Assembly: GCF_008033135.1 (NCBI RefSeq)
Contig: NZ_CP041335.1
Coordinates: 3,291,925 to 3,355,924, forward strand
Reading direction: 5' to 3'
DNA length: 64,000 nt
From: Chitinolyticbacter meiyuanensis
Lineage (GTDB): Bacteria > Pseudomonadota > Gammaproteobacteria > Burkholderiales > Chitinibacteraceae
The notes under the pieces: generated by a model
What the model was told of the DNA's origin: nothing
Databases searched by the model: none
The model's input: the letters and a program-made list of their open reading frames with translations, nothing else
In this document: piece by piece, positions 22,804-32,764 of the stretch
Layout of the letters: every line of letters begins with the position of its first letter
How positions within the stretch are numbered: position 1 is the first letter of the stretch
Program-made: the position numbers and the translations under genes

Positions 22804-25197
22804 ATGGCTACGGAAATCGCAACACTCGCCATCAACGTGCAGGCAAATAGCGTTTCTGCGGCGGAACGTGAGCTAGAGGAGTTCAACCGCACCGCGGCAA
22901 AGACCGAGAAGGCCACTGGAGGTGTGGAAAAGGCGTTCCGACGTGTTGGCGCTGCCGCAGCTGCATATGTCACCCTGCAATCTGCAGCTTCAATAATTAA
23001 AATGGCTGATGCATTTCAGTTGCTGCAAACCAGGGTTTCGATCGCTGCTGGAGATATGGAAAAAGGTGGGCAGGCGTTTAATAATATCCTGTCTATAGCG
23101 CAGCGAAGTAGAACTGGCATTGAAGAGACAGCAACTGTTTTCAACAGGCTAAATCAAGCAATCCTGCAAATGGGTGGCACTCAGTCGAATACGCTTGAGA
23201 TAACTGAATTGCTTGGAAAGGCGATAAAGGTATCAGGAGCTAATGCGCAAGAGTCTGAGTCCGCCATGCTCCAGTTTGGCCAGGCGCTGGCCTCCGGTGC
23301 CTTGCAGGGCGACGAATTGCGATCCCTGCTTGAACAGGCTCCTTACTTAATGCAGAAGCTTGCCGATTCGCTCGGAGTTCCGGTCGGGAAGCTTAAAGAA
23401 CTTGGAGCACAAGGCAAACTAACTGCTGATGTCATCGTGAATGCTTTAAGCGGCGCGGCGTCCGCCATTGAAGAGGACTTTGCAGACCTTCCAGTAACAG
23501 TTGGGGACGCATTAACTCAGCTCGACAATTCGTTTATGGTGCTGATTGGCACTATGAACGAGGGCTCGGAGGTAAGTGGGACCTTATCGGAAGTGATAAC
23601 TGCGCTCGCGGGGGTGTTCGACGACTTGGCGAAAGCAGTTTCTATTGCCGATGACGATGCGGATGATTTGACAAAAAATGATGTCAAGCGCTGGGCGGAC
23701 GATGTGGCTCTTGCGTTCGCTGCTACCGCTGACATAGCAAACGTACTGATTGATGGATTTGCCTCAGCTGCCCTTTCGTTTGGGCAACTGATTGAGGTTA
23801 GCCGTGCTGGAGTGAGATTGGCAAAAGGTGATCTAGATGGCGCCAAGAGCGCGATGAAAGATGCCGACCGCCTTGCTGAGCGAGCAAACAAAAGGGCGCG
23901 TGATGCCATTTTTGGGCGGCAAGGCCCCACGCTCTTCGATCGCGTTCAGGCTGTACAGGCAACGCGGGATACGAATAAAAATCCATTTGGCCCATTCGAC
24001 GGAGCAGTAGGGCAGATAGATCTAAAGGGAAACTTAAAAGCTAGGACTGGCGGCGGCGGTGGTGGCGTGAAGCGTGACTCCGCGGCAGAAACACTGAAAG
24101 ACTTGGAGTTCGAGCGCGAACAGTTGAAACGCAGCGCGATGGAGCAAGAGGTCTACATTCTCCTCAAAAAGGCCGGGGTTAGCGCTACCTCTGCTATGGG
24201 CGAGAAGATTGCCAGCTCGGCCAGAGCGTTCATTCTTGAGCGCGAGGCGGTTGAACGGGACAAACAGCAGATAGAAGAAAATGCCCGAGCCTACGACCAG
24301 ATGATGGGCGAACGCTCAAGGGCGATCGATCAGATGACAGCTGAAACTGATCGGCTGCGTGGGTCGGTGGAGAACTACGGCAAATCGCAATCGGAAATCC
24401 TCAGAAACGAAGCTGATCTGATCCAGGCGCAGATCGACAAGCAGATGGCGATCTTCGGCACGGCCGATGCATACGACGTGCTGCGCGTGGCGCACTTGCG
24501 CGAACAAGCTGGCTACCAGGAAACGTTGGAGCTGCTGGATCGAGCCAACCAAGCAACGGACGAGCATGCGGACAAGTTGAACGACTTGGCCGGTGTCTAC
24601 AAAGGCGTTTTCCAGGGAATGGAGGATGCCCTGACCGATTTCGCGACTGGGCAAAAAACGTCGTGGAAGGATCTTGTCGATTCCATCGAATCAGACATTT
24701 TGCGCCTGATAGTGCGGGCATCGATCATCCAGCCGTTGCAGGACAAGATCCTGGGCAAGTCCGGTACGGGCGCTGATGGGGCCCTGGGGTCGATTCTGGG
24801 CATCTTTTCCGGTGCTGGGTCATCCGGGGCGACCGGTGCAGCCGCTTATGGTGGTAGCTACGGTCAGTACGGGCTGGGCGGCCCAACAAACTCGGCATCC
24901 GGCTGGGCTTCGGCTGCTACTGGCATCCTCGGGCTCTTCTCGGGCTTTTTCGATACGGGCGGCAGCATCCCGGCTGGCCGATGGGGCATCGTTGGCGAGC
25001 GTGGGCCGGAGATGGTTCGTGGCCCGGCATCGGTCACAGGGCGCCGTGAAACTGCAGACGCCATGTCTGGCGGCGGCAAGACGTTCAACATCAACGTCAA
25101 TGTCCCGGAAAGTGCCGCAAAGGATCGCGGGACGCGCACCCAGTTCGGTACGGATGTCGGGAACGCCATTTCCAAGTCCATGGCCCGCAACAACTAG
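22804..25197 (+). CDS. Tail tape measure protein
   Basis: 797 residues. N-terminal tape-measure domain (VGAAAAAYVTLQSAASIIKM; SGALQGDELRSLLEQAPYLM), long helical stretches (about 430-600), and a Gly-rich C-terminus ending FNINVNVPESAAK. It sets tail length and may form the channel for DNA entry. Its distance from the chaperones (3.2 kb of accessory genes) is unusual. Confidence 0.92.
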   Translation: MATEIATLAINVQANSVSAAERELEEFNRTAAKTEKATGGVEKAFRRVGAAAAAYVTLQSAASIIKMADAFQLLQTRVSIAAGDMEKGGQAFNNILSIAQRSRTGIEETATVFNRLNQAILQMGGTQSNTLEITELLGKAIKVSGANAQESESAMLQFGQALASGALQGDELRSLLEQAPYLMQKLADSLGVPVGKLKELGAQGKLTADVIVNALSGAASAIEEDFADLPVTVGDALTQLDNSFMVLIGTMNEGSEVSGTLSEVITALAGVFDDLAKAVSIADDDADDLTKNDVKRWADDVALAFAATADIANVLIDGFASAALSFGQLIEVSRAGVRLAKGDLDGAKSAMKDADRLAERANKRARDAIFGRQGPTLFDRVQAVQATRDTNKNPFGPFDGAVGQIDLKGNLKARTGGGGGGVKRDSAAETLKDLEFEREQLKRSAMEQEVYILLKKAGVSATSAMGEKIASSARAFILEREAVERDKQQIEENARAYDQMMGERSRAIDQMTAETDRLRGSVENYGKSQSEILRNEADLIQAQIDKQMAIFGTADAYDVLRVAHLREQAGYQETLELLDRANQATDEHADKLNDLAGVYKGVFQGMEDALTDFATGQKTSWKDLVDSIESDILRLIVRASIIQPLQDKILGKSGTGADGALGSILGIFSGAGSSGATGAAAYGGSYGQYGLGGPTNSASGWASAATGILGLFSGFFDTGGSIPAGRWGIVGERGPEMVRGPASVTGRRETADAMSGGGKTFNINVNVPESAAKDRGTRTQFGTDVGNAISKSMARNN

Positions 25198-25221
25198 ACC
25201 CCGCTCGGCGGGGTTCTTCAT
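25198..25221 (+). terminator. Intrinsic terminator after tape measure gene
   Basis: ACCCCGC (25198-25204), TCG, GCGGGGT (25208-25214), then TCTTCATTT. Short loop, imperfect T-tract; partial readthrough into tail-tip genes is expected. Confidence 0.7.
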
Positions 25222-25235
25222 TTCTGGAGCACGCG

Positions 25236-26087
25236 ATGGCGTTCGCTGAGGAACGGCTGCCCGATTACGTCAACTACGGCTTCACCGGGGGCTCTACGTT
25301 CAAAACCGACATTGTCAGCGTGAACAGCGGTGCCGAACAGCGCAAAGGCGTATGGGCAAATGGCCGGGGCGAGTGGGACATTGACTACGTACAGGGCAAA
25401 GCAGCTTTCTACGGGCTGCGAGACTTTTTCAAGGCGCGCGGTGGCCGGCTGGAAGGCTTCCGGTTCAAAGACTGGATGGATTGGCAAGACGACGGGAACG
25501 GTGTCCTTCTATCGCCAGCGTTAGCTCTTGGGCCAGACGGTGGGAAAACCGCCCAACTTGGCAAGCGGTACGCGAGCACAGCCGGCAGCGCCGAGCTCTA
25601 TCCCATCCGAAAACCAGTCAATGGGACGCTTCAGCTGAAAAAGGCCGGAGTGACGCAAGGGGGATGGACGGCAGACTACGCCACCGGGTTAGTCACCTTC
25701 GCGCCGCTGACCACGTTAGGTATTGCCAGCATTACCAAGGGTGCCGTAACCACGATCCAGACCCCGACCCCGCATGGATACACCACCGGCAAAGTGATCA
25801 GCTTTGCAGGATTCACGCTGCAGATGGCGGGGCTTTTGAACGACAAGCCGTGGGCGATCACCGTCACTGGCGCAAGCACCTTCACGATTCCAGCTGATTC
25901 AACTGGGCTAACTGGCACCTTCGGCACTGTGGTGACGTACCCCATCGCGGATGAAAACTGGTCGTGGACTGGCGATTTCGACAAGCCAGTGCGTTTCGAC
26001 ACCGACCACTTCAGCGGCACATTCACGGATGCGGGCATCTACAGCATCAATTCGCTGCCGATTATCGAGATCAAGGATTTCACCTGA
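25236..26087 (+). CDS. Distal tail protein (DUF2460)
   Basis: 283 residues. MAFAEERLPDYVNYGFTGGS, GRGEWDIDYVQGKAAFYGLR and GFRFKDWMDWQ identify DUF2460, the distal tail component of GTA-like siphophages. An Ig-like insertion (ITKGAVTTIQTPTPHGYTTG, about 168-230) is present. Good RBS CTGGAG upstream. First of the GTA-type tail-tip set. Confidence 0.88.
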   Translation: MAFAEERLPDYVNYGFTGGSTFKTDIVSVNSGAEQRKGVWANGRGEWDIDYVQGKAAFYGLRDFFKARGGRLEGFRFKDWMDWQDDGNGVLLSPALALGPDGGKTAQLGKRYASTAGSAELYPIRKPVNGTLQLKKAGVTQGGWTADYATGLVTFAPLTTLGIASITKGAVTTIQTPTPHGYTTGKVISFAGFTLQMAGLLNDKPWAITVTGASTFTIPADSTGLTGTFGTVVTYPIADENWSWTGDFDKPVRFDTDHFSGTFTDAGIYSINSLPIIEIKDFT

Positions 26088-26926
26088 TGCGCACCGATTT
26101 CCCGGCGAGGCTGCAGCTAGAGCTGAACAGCCCGACGAAGTGCATCGCCTATTTTTGGATCGTCACCCGCCGCGACGGCACGGTCTACGGCTTCACGGAT
26201 CACGATCGGGATGTGACGGTGCTCGATGTGCTGTGCCGCGCCGGCACGGGTGCCACCCCAAGCAGCATCCAGAGCCGTACTGGCCTGGCCGTCGACAACC
26301 TGGAAGTACAGACGCTGATCGATGGCGAGGTGTTCCTCGATGCCGAATTGATCAATGGCCTGTGGGATTTCGCTGCGGTGCAGTGCGGGGTGTTCGTCTG
26401 GACAAGCCCGAGTAACTCTGCAGCAGTGCTCAAGGCTGGCACGCTGGGCGAAGTGCGGCTAGATGGCGGGATGTTTACCGCGGAGCTGCGCGGGCTGATG
26501 CAGGTGTTGCAGCAGCAGGCGGGGCGCCGCTTGGGCCCGGATTGCGACGTCGAGTTGGGCAGCCCGTGGTGCGGGGTCGATCTGGCGCCGTACACGTTCA
26601 CTGGCGTGATCACGTCTGTATCGAGCGATCGCAAGACGTTCGTGCTGCCGCAAGCACAGGCCGATGGCTACTTCGATTACGGCATGTTCGAGCTGCTCAG
26701 TGGTCCGGCATCCGGGTTCCGCGGCAGTGTGTTTTCTTGGGTTGGTGGCGTGCTGGTGCTGACGCTGGCCCTGTCGGTGCAGCCGCTAGCCGGCGACAGC
26801 TATCGCATCACGCGCGGCTGCGATGGCCGCGCCGCAACCTGCCGCGATGTGTTTGCCAACAAGATCAACTTCCAGGGCTTCGAGGATGTGCCGGGGGTCG
26901 ACCAGATCACCAGGGGGGCGCTGTGA
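26087..26926 (+). CDS. Tail-tip hub protein (DUF2163/BR0599 type)
   Basis: 279 residues starting one base inside the previous stop. The C-terminus holds RGCDGRAATCRDVFANKINF then QGFEDVPG, the conserved Cys-containing signature of BR0599/DUF2163 proteins that in related phages could hold metal or Fe-S. It forms part of the tail tip with the NlpC/P60 protein. A separate Cys pair (SPWCGVD) precedes it. Confidence 0.88.
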   Translation: MRTDFPARLQLELNSPTKCIAYFWIVTRRDGTVYGFTDHDRDVTVLDVLCRAGTGATPSSIQSRTGLAVDNLEVQTLIDGEVFLDAELINGLWDFAAVQCGVFVWTSPSNSAAVLKAGTLGEVRLDGGMFTAELRGLMQVLQQQAGRRLGPDCDVELGSPWCGVDLAPYTFTGVITSVSSDRKTFVLPQAQADGYFDYGMFELLSGPASGFRGSVFSWVGGVLVLTLALSVQPLAGDSYRITRGCDGRAATCRDVFANKINFQGFEDVPGVDQITRGAL

Positions 26927-27357
26927 CAACGCGCGCCGATTTCCTGGCCGAACTGCTGACTTGGGAAGGGATGCCTTTCCACCACCAGGGCCGCGTGCGC
27001 GCCGGCGTGGATTGCCTCGGGCTGGTGGTCGCTGTGTGTACTGCGACAGGCGTGTCCGCCGAGGACGTGGCGAACTATCGCCGGATGGAACAAGGCAACG
27101 CGCTGGCCAGTGAGCTACTGCGCCAGACCATGGGCCAGATCGATCTGGCGCAGGCACGGCCCGGCGACTTGCTGCATTACCGCTGGCCCGGTGAGCGTAC
27201 GCCAGAGCGCACGCAGCACGTGGCGTTGCTGCTCGGCCCCGATCTGATGATGCACGCCGATGGCCGCCCGCACGTGCTGCGGGTGACCAAGGCGCGAATC
27301 GATTTCCATCCTGATGCGCGCCTGCAGGGCGTGTACCGCATGCCATTGGAGGACTAG
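26923..27357 (+). CDS. NlpC/P60 cell-wall peptidase of tail tip
   Basis: 144 residues from GTG 26923. Catalytic Cys in RAGVDCLGLVVAV (about residue 28), His in RTQHVALLLGP and a third polar site downstream. The family cleaves peptidoglycan stem peptides so the phage can reach the inner membrane. Typical third gene of the GTA-like tail tip. Confidence 0.88.
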   Translation: MTTRADFLAELLTWEGMPFHHQGRVRAGVDCLGLVVAVCTATGVSAEDVANYRRMEQGNALASELLRQTMGQIDLAQARPGDLLHYRWPGERTPERTQHVALLLGPDLMMHADGRPHVLRVTKARIDFHPDARLQGVYRMPLED

Positions 27358-27360
27358 CCC

Positions 27361-29124
27361 ATGAGTAGCCCGACCGGTCTGCGCATCGTTGGCTATGTAG
27401 GGGCTGCGGTTGCTACCTATTTCGGCCAGGCCTGGGCGGCGCCGCTGATCCTGGGGGCGACCAATGCAGCGGCGGCCAGCCGCGAGGTGTATCGATCGGA
27501 AGGGCCTCGCCTCGGTGACTTGCGGGTGCAGGGGGCCGACTACGGTGCAGAGCTATCTAGGCTCTACGGTACGGTGCGCATATCTGGTCACGTTGCCTGG
27601 AATCCAGACATGATCGAGATCGCCAACACTGAAACCAGTGGTGGCAAAGGCGGTCCGAAGTACCAGAACACCAGCTATAGCGCCTATGCCAATTTCGCAG
27701 TGATGTTGTGCGATTGTCGCGGCACCGGGCCGATTGCTGGCGTGAGCCGCATTTGGGCCAACGGCAAGCTGATCTACGACAGATCAGGCAGCGCCTCTGC
27801 CGAAGCAGTGGCCGCATCGTCTGGGCTGAAGATCCGCATCTACACGGGCGGCGCGGCGCAAATGCCGGACCCGCTCATCGAAAGTTACAAGGGTGTTGGC
27901 AATGTATGCGCTTACCGTGGTACTGCCTATGTCGTGTTTGAGGAGTTTGCGGTTGGCGACTACGGCAACATGGTCCCGAACCTGACGTTTGAGGTTGTGG
28001 CCAGTGGCACTGCAGAGGCGCTCCGCGTCTTCCCGGTCAAAAAGTCTGGATTAGGCTTGGAGTTCGCCGCATCTGATATCAGTTGGACTGGTTCAACGGT
28101 TTTCGTCGGATACGATCCCGCAGATACCAGGCCAGCGTTCAGCAACTGGTTGGCAATGATCAAGCAGGAATTCTCGCTGAATGGAACTCCGCTCCGCCGG
28201 AAAACATACGCAATCAGGCCGCCTGCCAACCATAACGTCTTCACTCCGTTCCTTTGGCATCACCAATACGTCGGTAGCATTGGTCTCTATAACATCAGCG
28301 TGTACGGCTCATCCCAATGGCCTGGAGGCCCAACCGCTGCTCAACTGCGGGTTTTTGCTGGCGCCGTGTTTGCAAGCCGCGAATTCGTGGGTGGCATTGT
28401 TGATAGCAAGTTGGTCTACCAAAACAACTTTGATATCGACTCCGGGGATAACCTCCGATGGGTGCCGGGGGTGGCCATTGACCCGCAAGGCTATCTTTGG
28501 ATCGGATACAAGAGTGGCGCTGACTGGCGCACTAAGATCTTTGATGCGCAGTTGGTTGAGGTGGACGATTTCGGCGCCGAGCGCGGTGGTGACGTTTTGG
28601 CGGATGCCAAGAATGGCGGCACCAATGGCGGTGTGGGAGGCTCCAACCGGGCGCTCAGTTTCGAACCGGGTGGAAATTTTGCATGGCTCGTATCGGGCAC
28701 CTTGGTCAATGTCTACCGGCGTAACGGATTTTCCTTGGCGTTGGTCGCCAGCATTGCTCATGACCTCGGCGTTAATGCCAAAGGCATCGTGGCCTTTTCT
28801 GGCGGGTGCATGCTGTTCTCGGTCGATAGCCTGCAAGTTGTCACTCGCGGCGCAGTGATGGGCTCTCCAGTGGATCTGGATGACGTGGTGCAGTCGGAGG
28901 CACTGCTCGCTGGCATCGGCCCTGCCTCGCTGGATCTGACTGCGCTCTCTGGGCAGACGGTGCTGGGTTATCAGGCAACTGGCACTTCCCGGCAGGGCCT
29001 TGAGCCGCTGGAGTCGATGTACTTGTTCGATTTCGTCGAATCGGGCAACAAAATCAAAGCTGTGCTTCGTGGGGGTGATCCGGTGGTGACCATCCAAGAA
29101 GATGATCTGGTTATGACGCAATGA
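27361..29124 (+). CDS. Central tail hub protein, N-terminal part
   Basis: 587 residues. The start (TGLRIVGYVGAAVATYFGQA), GDLRVQGADYGAELSRLYGT and YSAYANFAVMLCDCRGTGPI match the N-terminal region of GTA-like host-specificity hub proteins. In many relatives this and the next frame are one polypeptide over 1000 residues; here an ATGA junction at 29121 splits them. The C-terminal half (YLWIGYKSGADWRTKIF) is beta-rich. Confidence 0.75.
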   Translation: MSSPTGLRIVGYVGAAVATYFGQAWAAPLILGATNAAAASREVYRSEGPRLGDLRVQGADYGAELSRLYGTVRISGHVAWNPDMIEIANTETSGGKGGPKYQNTSYSAYANFAVMLCDCRGTGPIAGVSRIWANGKLIYDRSGSASAEAVAASSGLKIRIYTGGAAQMPDPLIESYKGVGNVCAYRGTAYVVFEEFAVGDYGNMVPNLTFEVVASGTAEALRVFPVKKSGLGLEFAASDISWTGSTVFVGYDPADTRPAFSNWLAMIKQEFSLNGTPLRRKTYAIRPPANHNVFTPFLWHHQYVGSIGLYNISVYGSSQWPGGPTAAQLRVFAGAVFASREFVGGIVDSKLVYQNNFDIDSGDNLRWVPGVAIDPQGYLWIGYKSGADWRTKIFDAQLVEVDDFGAERGGDVLADAKNGGTNGGVGGSNRALSFEPGGNFAWLVSGTLVNVYRRNGFSLALVASIAHDLGVNAKGIVAFSGGCMLFSVDSLQVVTRGAVMGSPVDLDDVVQSEALLAGIGPASLDLTALSGQTVLGYQATGTSRQGLEPLESMYLFDFVESGNKIKAVLRGGDPVVTIQEDDLVMTQ

Positions 29125-30500
29125 GCATCCAAGGATTGCAACTGACACGCGCCGATGAAACCACGGTGCCGTGCCGCATCATCGTGCGTTATCAGGACGT
29201 AGCACGGGATTATCAAATTGGCGTGCAGGCATCGCGGCCACTCTCTGGCATCGGGTCTCAGCAAGTGGTAACGCTCGACCTGCCGATGGTGCTGTCAGGT
29301 GATGAGGCCAAGCAGCTTGCGGAAATCCGGCTCAGGAACGCGCACACCGAGCGAAACGGCGGCACCTTTGCGGTGCCGTTGTCGTTTGTGGCGCTTGAAC
29401 CAGCGGATGTGGTGATGCTGCAAGGGCGCGATGGCAGCCAGCTCAAGATGCGTATCACCCAAGCTACCTTTGACGGCGCGAAGGTGGATATTGCGGCCGT
29501 GCTGGAGGACAGTATCTACACCAGCAGTGCCATGGGTGATTCTGGGGTATTCCCCGATCAGGAAGTGGGGTTCGCTGGCCCAACTGATTTCCTGTTGCTG
29601 GATATTGCGCCGCTGCGTGATGCAGATGGTGCAGAGCCAACGCTCTATGTCGCCGCTGCAGGTGTGCTAGATGCCTGGCGTGGGGCGATGCTGTACCGCT
29701 CTGCCGATAGCTCGTCCTGGTCGCTCGTGCAGGGAATTACTGTGGCGGCCTGCTACGGCACCACACAAACAGTGCTGGGCAGTTGGACGGTGGGGCAGAT
29801 CGATATCACCAACACCGTGCGGGTCCGCGTAAATGGTGAGCTGGAAAGTTTCCCAATGGACCAGCTGTTGGCGCGCCGGGATGTTGGCGCCTACCTGGTA
29901 GGTGATGAGATCATTCAGGCGGCAAATGCCACTCTGATTAGCGATGGCGTGTATGACCTATCGCACTTGATCCGCGGGCAGCAAGGGACAGGCAACACCG
30001 TCGGCACTCATCAAGCTGGTGAGCGCGTTGTATTGCTGGATACACGGCTGAGCCAGTCTACGATCCCTTTGGCGGCCTTGGGGCAATCGCTGCACTTCAG
30101 AGCGGATAGCATCACGGCAGATGTGGGATCGGGTGATGTGGAGATCATAGCACCAGTGGATGCCACGATCCGCCCGCTAGCGCCCGCACACCTCTATGCC
30201 CCGTCCAATGGCAATGACTACGCCGTCCGCTGGACGCGCTGCGCTCGCATCAACAACACCTGGCGTAATGGCGGTGATGTGCCGCTTGATGAGACGACCG
30301 AGGTGTATCGCGTGCGTGTGCTGGTGGGCGGGTCCGAGAAGCGCAGTACCACCGTCACTAGTGCCACGATTTGGACCTATACCGCTGCCATGCAAGCGAC
30401 CGATGCAGTTTCCCCGGGCGTGGTCTTCACCATCGAGGTTTGCCAGGTTTCCGACGAGTCGGTGATCGGTAAGCCCGCAACCATCACCCTCACGAGGTAA
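29121..30500 (+). CDS. Central tail hub protein, C-terminal part
   Basis: 459 residues. SGDEAKQLAEIRLRNAHTER, LVGDEIIQAANATLISDGVY and LSHLIRGQQGTGNTVGTHQA correspond to the C-terminal hub region of GTA-like tail proteins; the LIRGQQGT block is diagnostic. A fibronectin-like end (LAPAHLYAPSNGNDYAVRWT) probably leads to the fibre. Translation is coupled to the upstream half. Confidence 0.75.
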   Translation: MSIQGLQLTRADETTVPCRIIVRYQDVARDYQIGVQASRPLSGIGSQQVVTLDLPMVLSGDEAKQLAEIRLRNAHTERNGGTFAVPLSFVALEPADVVMLQGRDGSQLKMRITQATFDGAKVDIAAVLEDSIYTSSAMGDSGVFPDQEVGFAGPTDFLLLDIAPLRDADGAEPTLYVAAAGVLDAWRGAMLYRSADSSSWSLVQGITVAACYGTTQTVLGSWTVGQIDITNTVRVRVNGELESFPMDQLLARRDVGAYLVGDEIIQAANATLISDGVYDLSHLIRGQQGTGNTVGTHQAGERVVLLDTRLSQSTIPLAALGQSLHFRADSITADVGSGDVEIIAPVDATIRPLAPAHLYAPSNGNDYAVRWTRCARINNTWRNGGDVPLDETTEVYRVRVLVGGSEKRSTTVTSATIWTYTAAMQATDAVSPGVVFTIEVCQVSDESVIGKPATITLTR

Positions 30501-30503
30501 GTC

Positions 30504-31625
30504 ATGGCGGACAGCACGTCTCTCCTGCCGCAAATGAATGCCACGCAGGCGAACAAGGAAGGCTTGTTCAACATGCTCGTGGCCGCCATGAGCCCGGCCG
30601 CGCTATACGGTGTCGACAGCCAGAATTCAACCTGGCCGAACCTCGCGTACTTCGGGGGGCGGCTTGAGGATGGCACGGCCATCGCCAATGGCACCGTTAC
30701 GCTCACGACCAGCGCCACCAACTATGTGGTGGCCCATCGCACCACGGGCGCCGTCACCGCCTCGACCAGCAATACCAACTGGAACAACACAGCCACCTAC
30801 CGCCGGCTGTATCGCTTCACAACCGGGTCTGGTGCATTCGGCACCTGGGATGACTTGCGCTATTTCGGCGGCAGTAGCGGTGGCGGTGCGGCCTATGACA
30901 TGTTCTCGTCACTGGTCAACGTGGAGGTGTCGATTACTGGCGCGACTGCCCTCAATTCCAGTGCCTTCAACAAGCTGCACGTCTGTTCTGGCACTTCCGC
31001 AGACTATCCGGTCACGTTGCCGTCGGTGTCGGGCAATGCGGGCAAGATGATCGGCCTGCGCATGGCGCCAGGGCTGACGAAGCTGGTCACCGTGACGGCC
31101 GCCTCGGGCGAGTTTATCGACGGTTCGGCCACGCGGATCATGTGGGCAAACGAGGTCGCCATTCTTTACTGCGACGGCGTGACCTGGACCAAGGTCGCCG
31201 GCAAATCCATTGCCGCCCAAATCAAGATGACGCGCACCAGCACGCAGAGCATCCCCAATGCCACCGTGACCACTGTTGATCTGGATGCCACCGCCTTTGC
31301 AGACGGCATGGACAGTGGTGCGGCCGATCTCACCAACAACCGGGCGTATATCCGAAGGCCTGGGACCTATGCGATACAAGCCCAGGTGGTTTACGCGTTT
31401 GGTGTTGTGTCCGGTGCGCAGTGCAGGCTGGATTTGAACGGTTCCAACTATGGGGCATACACGTTCCCGGACGGGACGAACACCATGACACGGCCATGCA
31501 TTTACACCGCAATCGACAAGTTTGCAGCAGGGGATTACTTGTCCGTTTCCGCGTTCGTGTCGACTGGTGGCCCGGCCAATATCGCGTCCAACATTTTGGT
31601 CCTGCGTGAGCAGATTTCCTGGTGA
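30504..31625 (+). CDS. Tail fibre protein
   Basis: 373 residues. A short N-terminal attachment region, Thr/Ser/Gly-rich middle (TVTLTTSATNYVVAHRTTGA), then a beta-rich C-terminal head (TMTRPCIYTAIDKFAAGDYL). No enzyme motif seen. Its 3' neighbour encodes a DUF4376 protein of the fibre/chaperone class, typical for fibre modules. Confidence 0.7.
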   Translation: MADSTSLLPQMNATQANKEGLFNMLVAAMSPAALYGVDSQNSTWPNLAYFGGRLEDGTAIANGTVTLTTSATNYVVAHRTTGAVTASTSNTNWNNTATYRRLYRFTTGSGAFGTWDDLRYFGGSSGGGAAYDMFSSLVNVEVSITGATALNSSAFNKLHVCSGTSADYPVTLPSVSGNAGKMIGLRMAPGLTKLVTVTAASGEFIDGSATRIMWANEVAILYCDGVTWTKVAGKSIAAQIKMTRTSTQSIPNATVTTVDLDATAFADGMDSGAADLTNNRAYIRRPGTYAIQAQVVYAFGVVSGAQCRLDLNGSNYGAYTFPDGTNTMTRPCIYTAIDKFAAGDYLSVSAFVSTGGPANIASNILVLREQISW

Positions 31626-32149
31626 GCGCCATGCAAAAAAACATCGCTGACTCGATCCTCGGCCTCTATCCCGATGCCATACCGCTGATCGATTTCATCG
31701 TGGTATCGGACAAGGACGGCGAGCGCATCGCTGAATGGAATTTGCCGGGCGAACCGCCGGACGCGGCTGCGCTCCAGACTGGGCGGATGCTTGGGCTGCG
31801 GCAACGCCTGCGCGCGCGCATCAACGCTTGGCGTGACGAGCAGGAGGCCGCGGCCATCACGTTTGAGCACGCTGGTCACACCTGGGATGGTGGGCTGCGG
31901 GTGCGCCGTCGCATGCAGCCGGTGCTCACGTTGACCGAGCTGCCTTCCGGGTTTTTTTGGACCGACGCCAATAATGAGGACGTGCCGATGGACCTTTCCG
32001 GTCTGGCCGCACTTCACCTGGCGCATGAGCAGGCGCTGGTTGCCCAAGGTTGGGCCATCCACACCCGGCAGCGTGCGATGAAGGAAGAGATTGAAACGCT
32101 GGATGAGGCCGCATTGCAGGACTACGAGGTGGGCTGGCCACCAGCCTGA
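31622..32149 (+). CDS. DUF4376 tail-fibre-associated protein
   Basis: 175 residues from GTG 31622 (ATG 31631, 4 nt after GGTGAG, is an alternative). RARINAWRDEQEAAAITFEH and GFFWTDANNEDVPM match DUF4376, found C-terminally or adjacent to tail fibre proteins, possibly as an assembly factor. Coupled to the fibre gene by a GTGA overlap. Confidence 0.78.
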   Translation: MSAMQKNIADSILGLYPDAIPLIDFIVVSDKDGERIAEWNLPGEPPDAAALQTGRMLGLRQRLRARINAWRDEQEAAAITFEHAGHTWDGGLRVRRRMQPVLTLTELPSGFFWTDANNEDVPMDLSGLAALHLAHEQALVAQGWAIHTRQRAMKEEIETLDEAALQDYEVGWPPA

Positions 32150-32165
32150 CCCATGCAGTGATCGC

Positions 32166-32190
32166 AACCCCGCTGACCGCGGGGTTTTTT
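32166..32190 (+). terminator. Intrinsic terminator after tail genes
   Basis: AACCCCGC (32166-32173), TGACC loop, GCGGGGTT (32179-32186), TTTT. Separates tail fibre genes from lysis genes. Confidence 0.88.
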
Positions 32191-32239
32191 ATTGCCGTGA
32201 AGGGATGGAGAACGAGATGGGGCACCCATGGAGCAGGCC

Positions 32240-32764
32240 ATGAGCTTCGATTGGCCGAACGCAGAAGCATTCAAGGGGTTTGGCGCGGGGCTCACCGCAA
32301 TGGCGGGGGTGGCATACCTCTGGTATCGCCGCGTCGCTGGCGACCGTCGCTCAGACGCGGTCGAAAGCAAAGTGGACGCCCGATACAACGACCTCTTGGC
32401 CAGCGTGAAGTCGGCATACGAGGCCATGCTTGAACAATCGCGCCAGCAGACCATTGCTGCTGAGACACGGCTGCAGGAATCGCTCAGCCGGCATGCAGAG
32501 CACGTCGACCAAAGCACCAAGACCATCGAGCAGCTGGCGCGTGAGCGCAACGCCGCGGTACAGGAAATGGGGGCCCTACGTTCGGAGGTTGTCCACCTCA
32601 AGGAAACTGTCCAGAAGCTGGAGAGGGAAGTCCACGAGATGGAGCTTAGCAATGAAGCGCTCATGGGCAAACTCGAAGCGGCCACACAGATGATCCAAGA
32701 CCTAGTGAGAACGCAAACGACGTTGCTCCAGAAAATCCCCCAAGTTGAAGAGGTGGCGCTATGA
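32240..32764 (+). CDS. Membrane-anchored coiled-coil protein of lysis cassette
   Basis: 174 residues from ATG 32240 (GGAG 6 nt upstream; ATG 32228 also possible). One N-terminal hydrophobic stretch (GFGAGLTAMAGVAYLWYRRV) then a long coiled coil (LRSEVVHLKETVQKLEREVH). This topology fits an inner-membrane spanin, and the gene overlaps the endolysin start. No lipoprotein partner was seen nested in it, so the call stays tentative. Confidence 0.55.
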   Translation: MSFDWPNAEAFKGFGAGLTAMAGVAYLWYRRVAGDRRSDAVESKVDARYNDLLASVKSAYEAMLEQSRQQTIAAETRLQESLSRHAEHVDQSTKTIEQLARERNAAVQEMGALRSEVVHLKETVQKLEREVHEMELSNEALMGKLEAATQMIQDLVRTQTTLLQKIPQVEEVAL

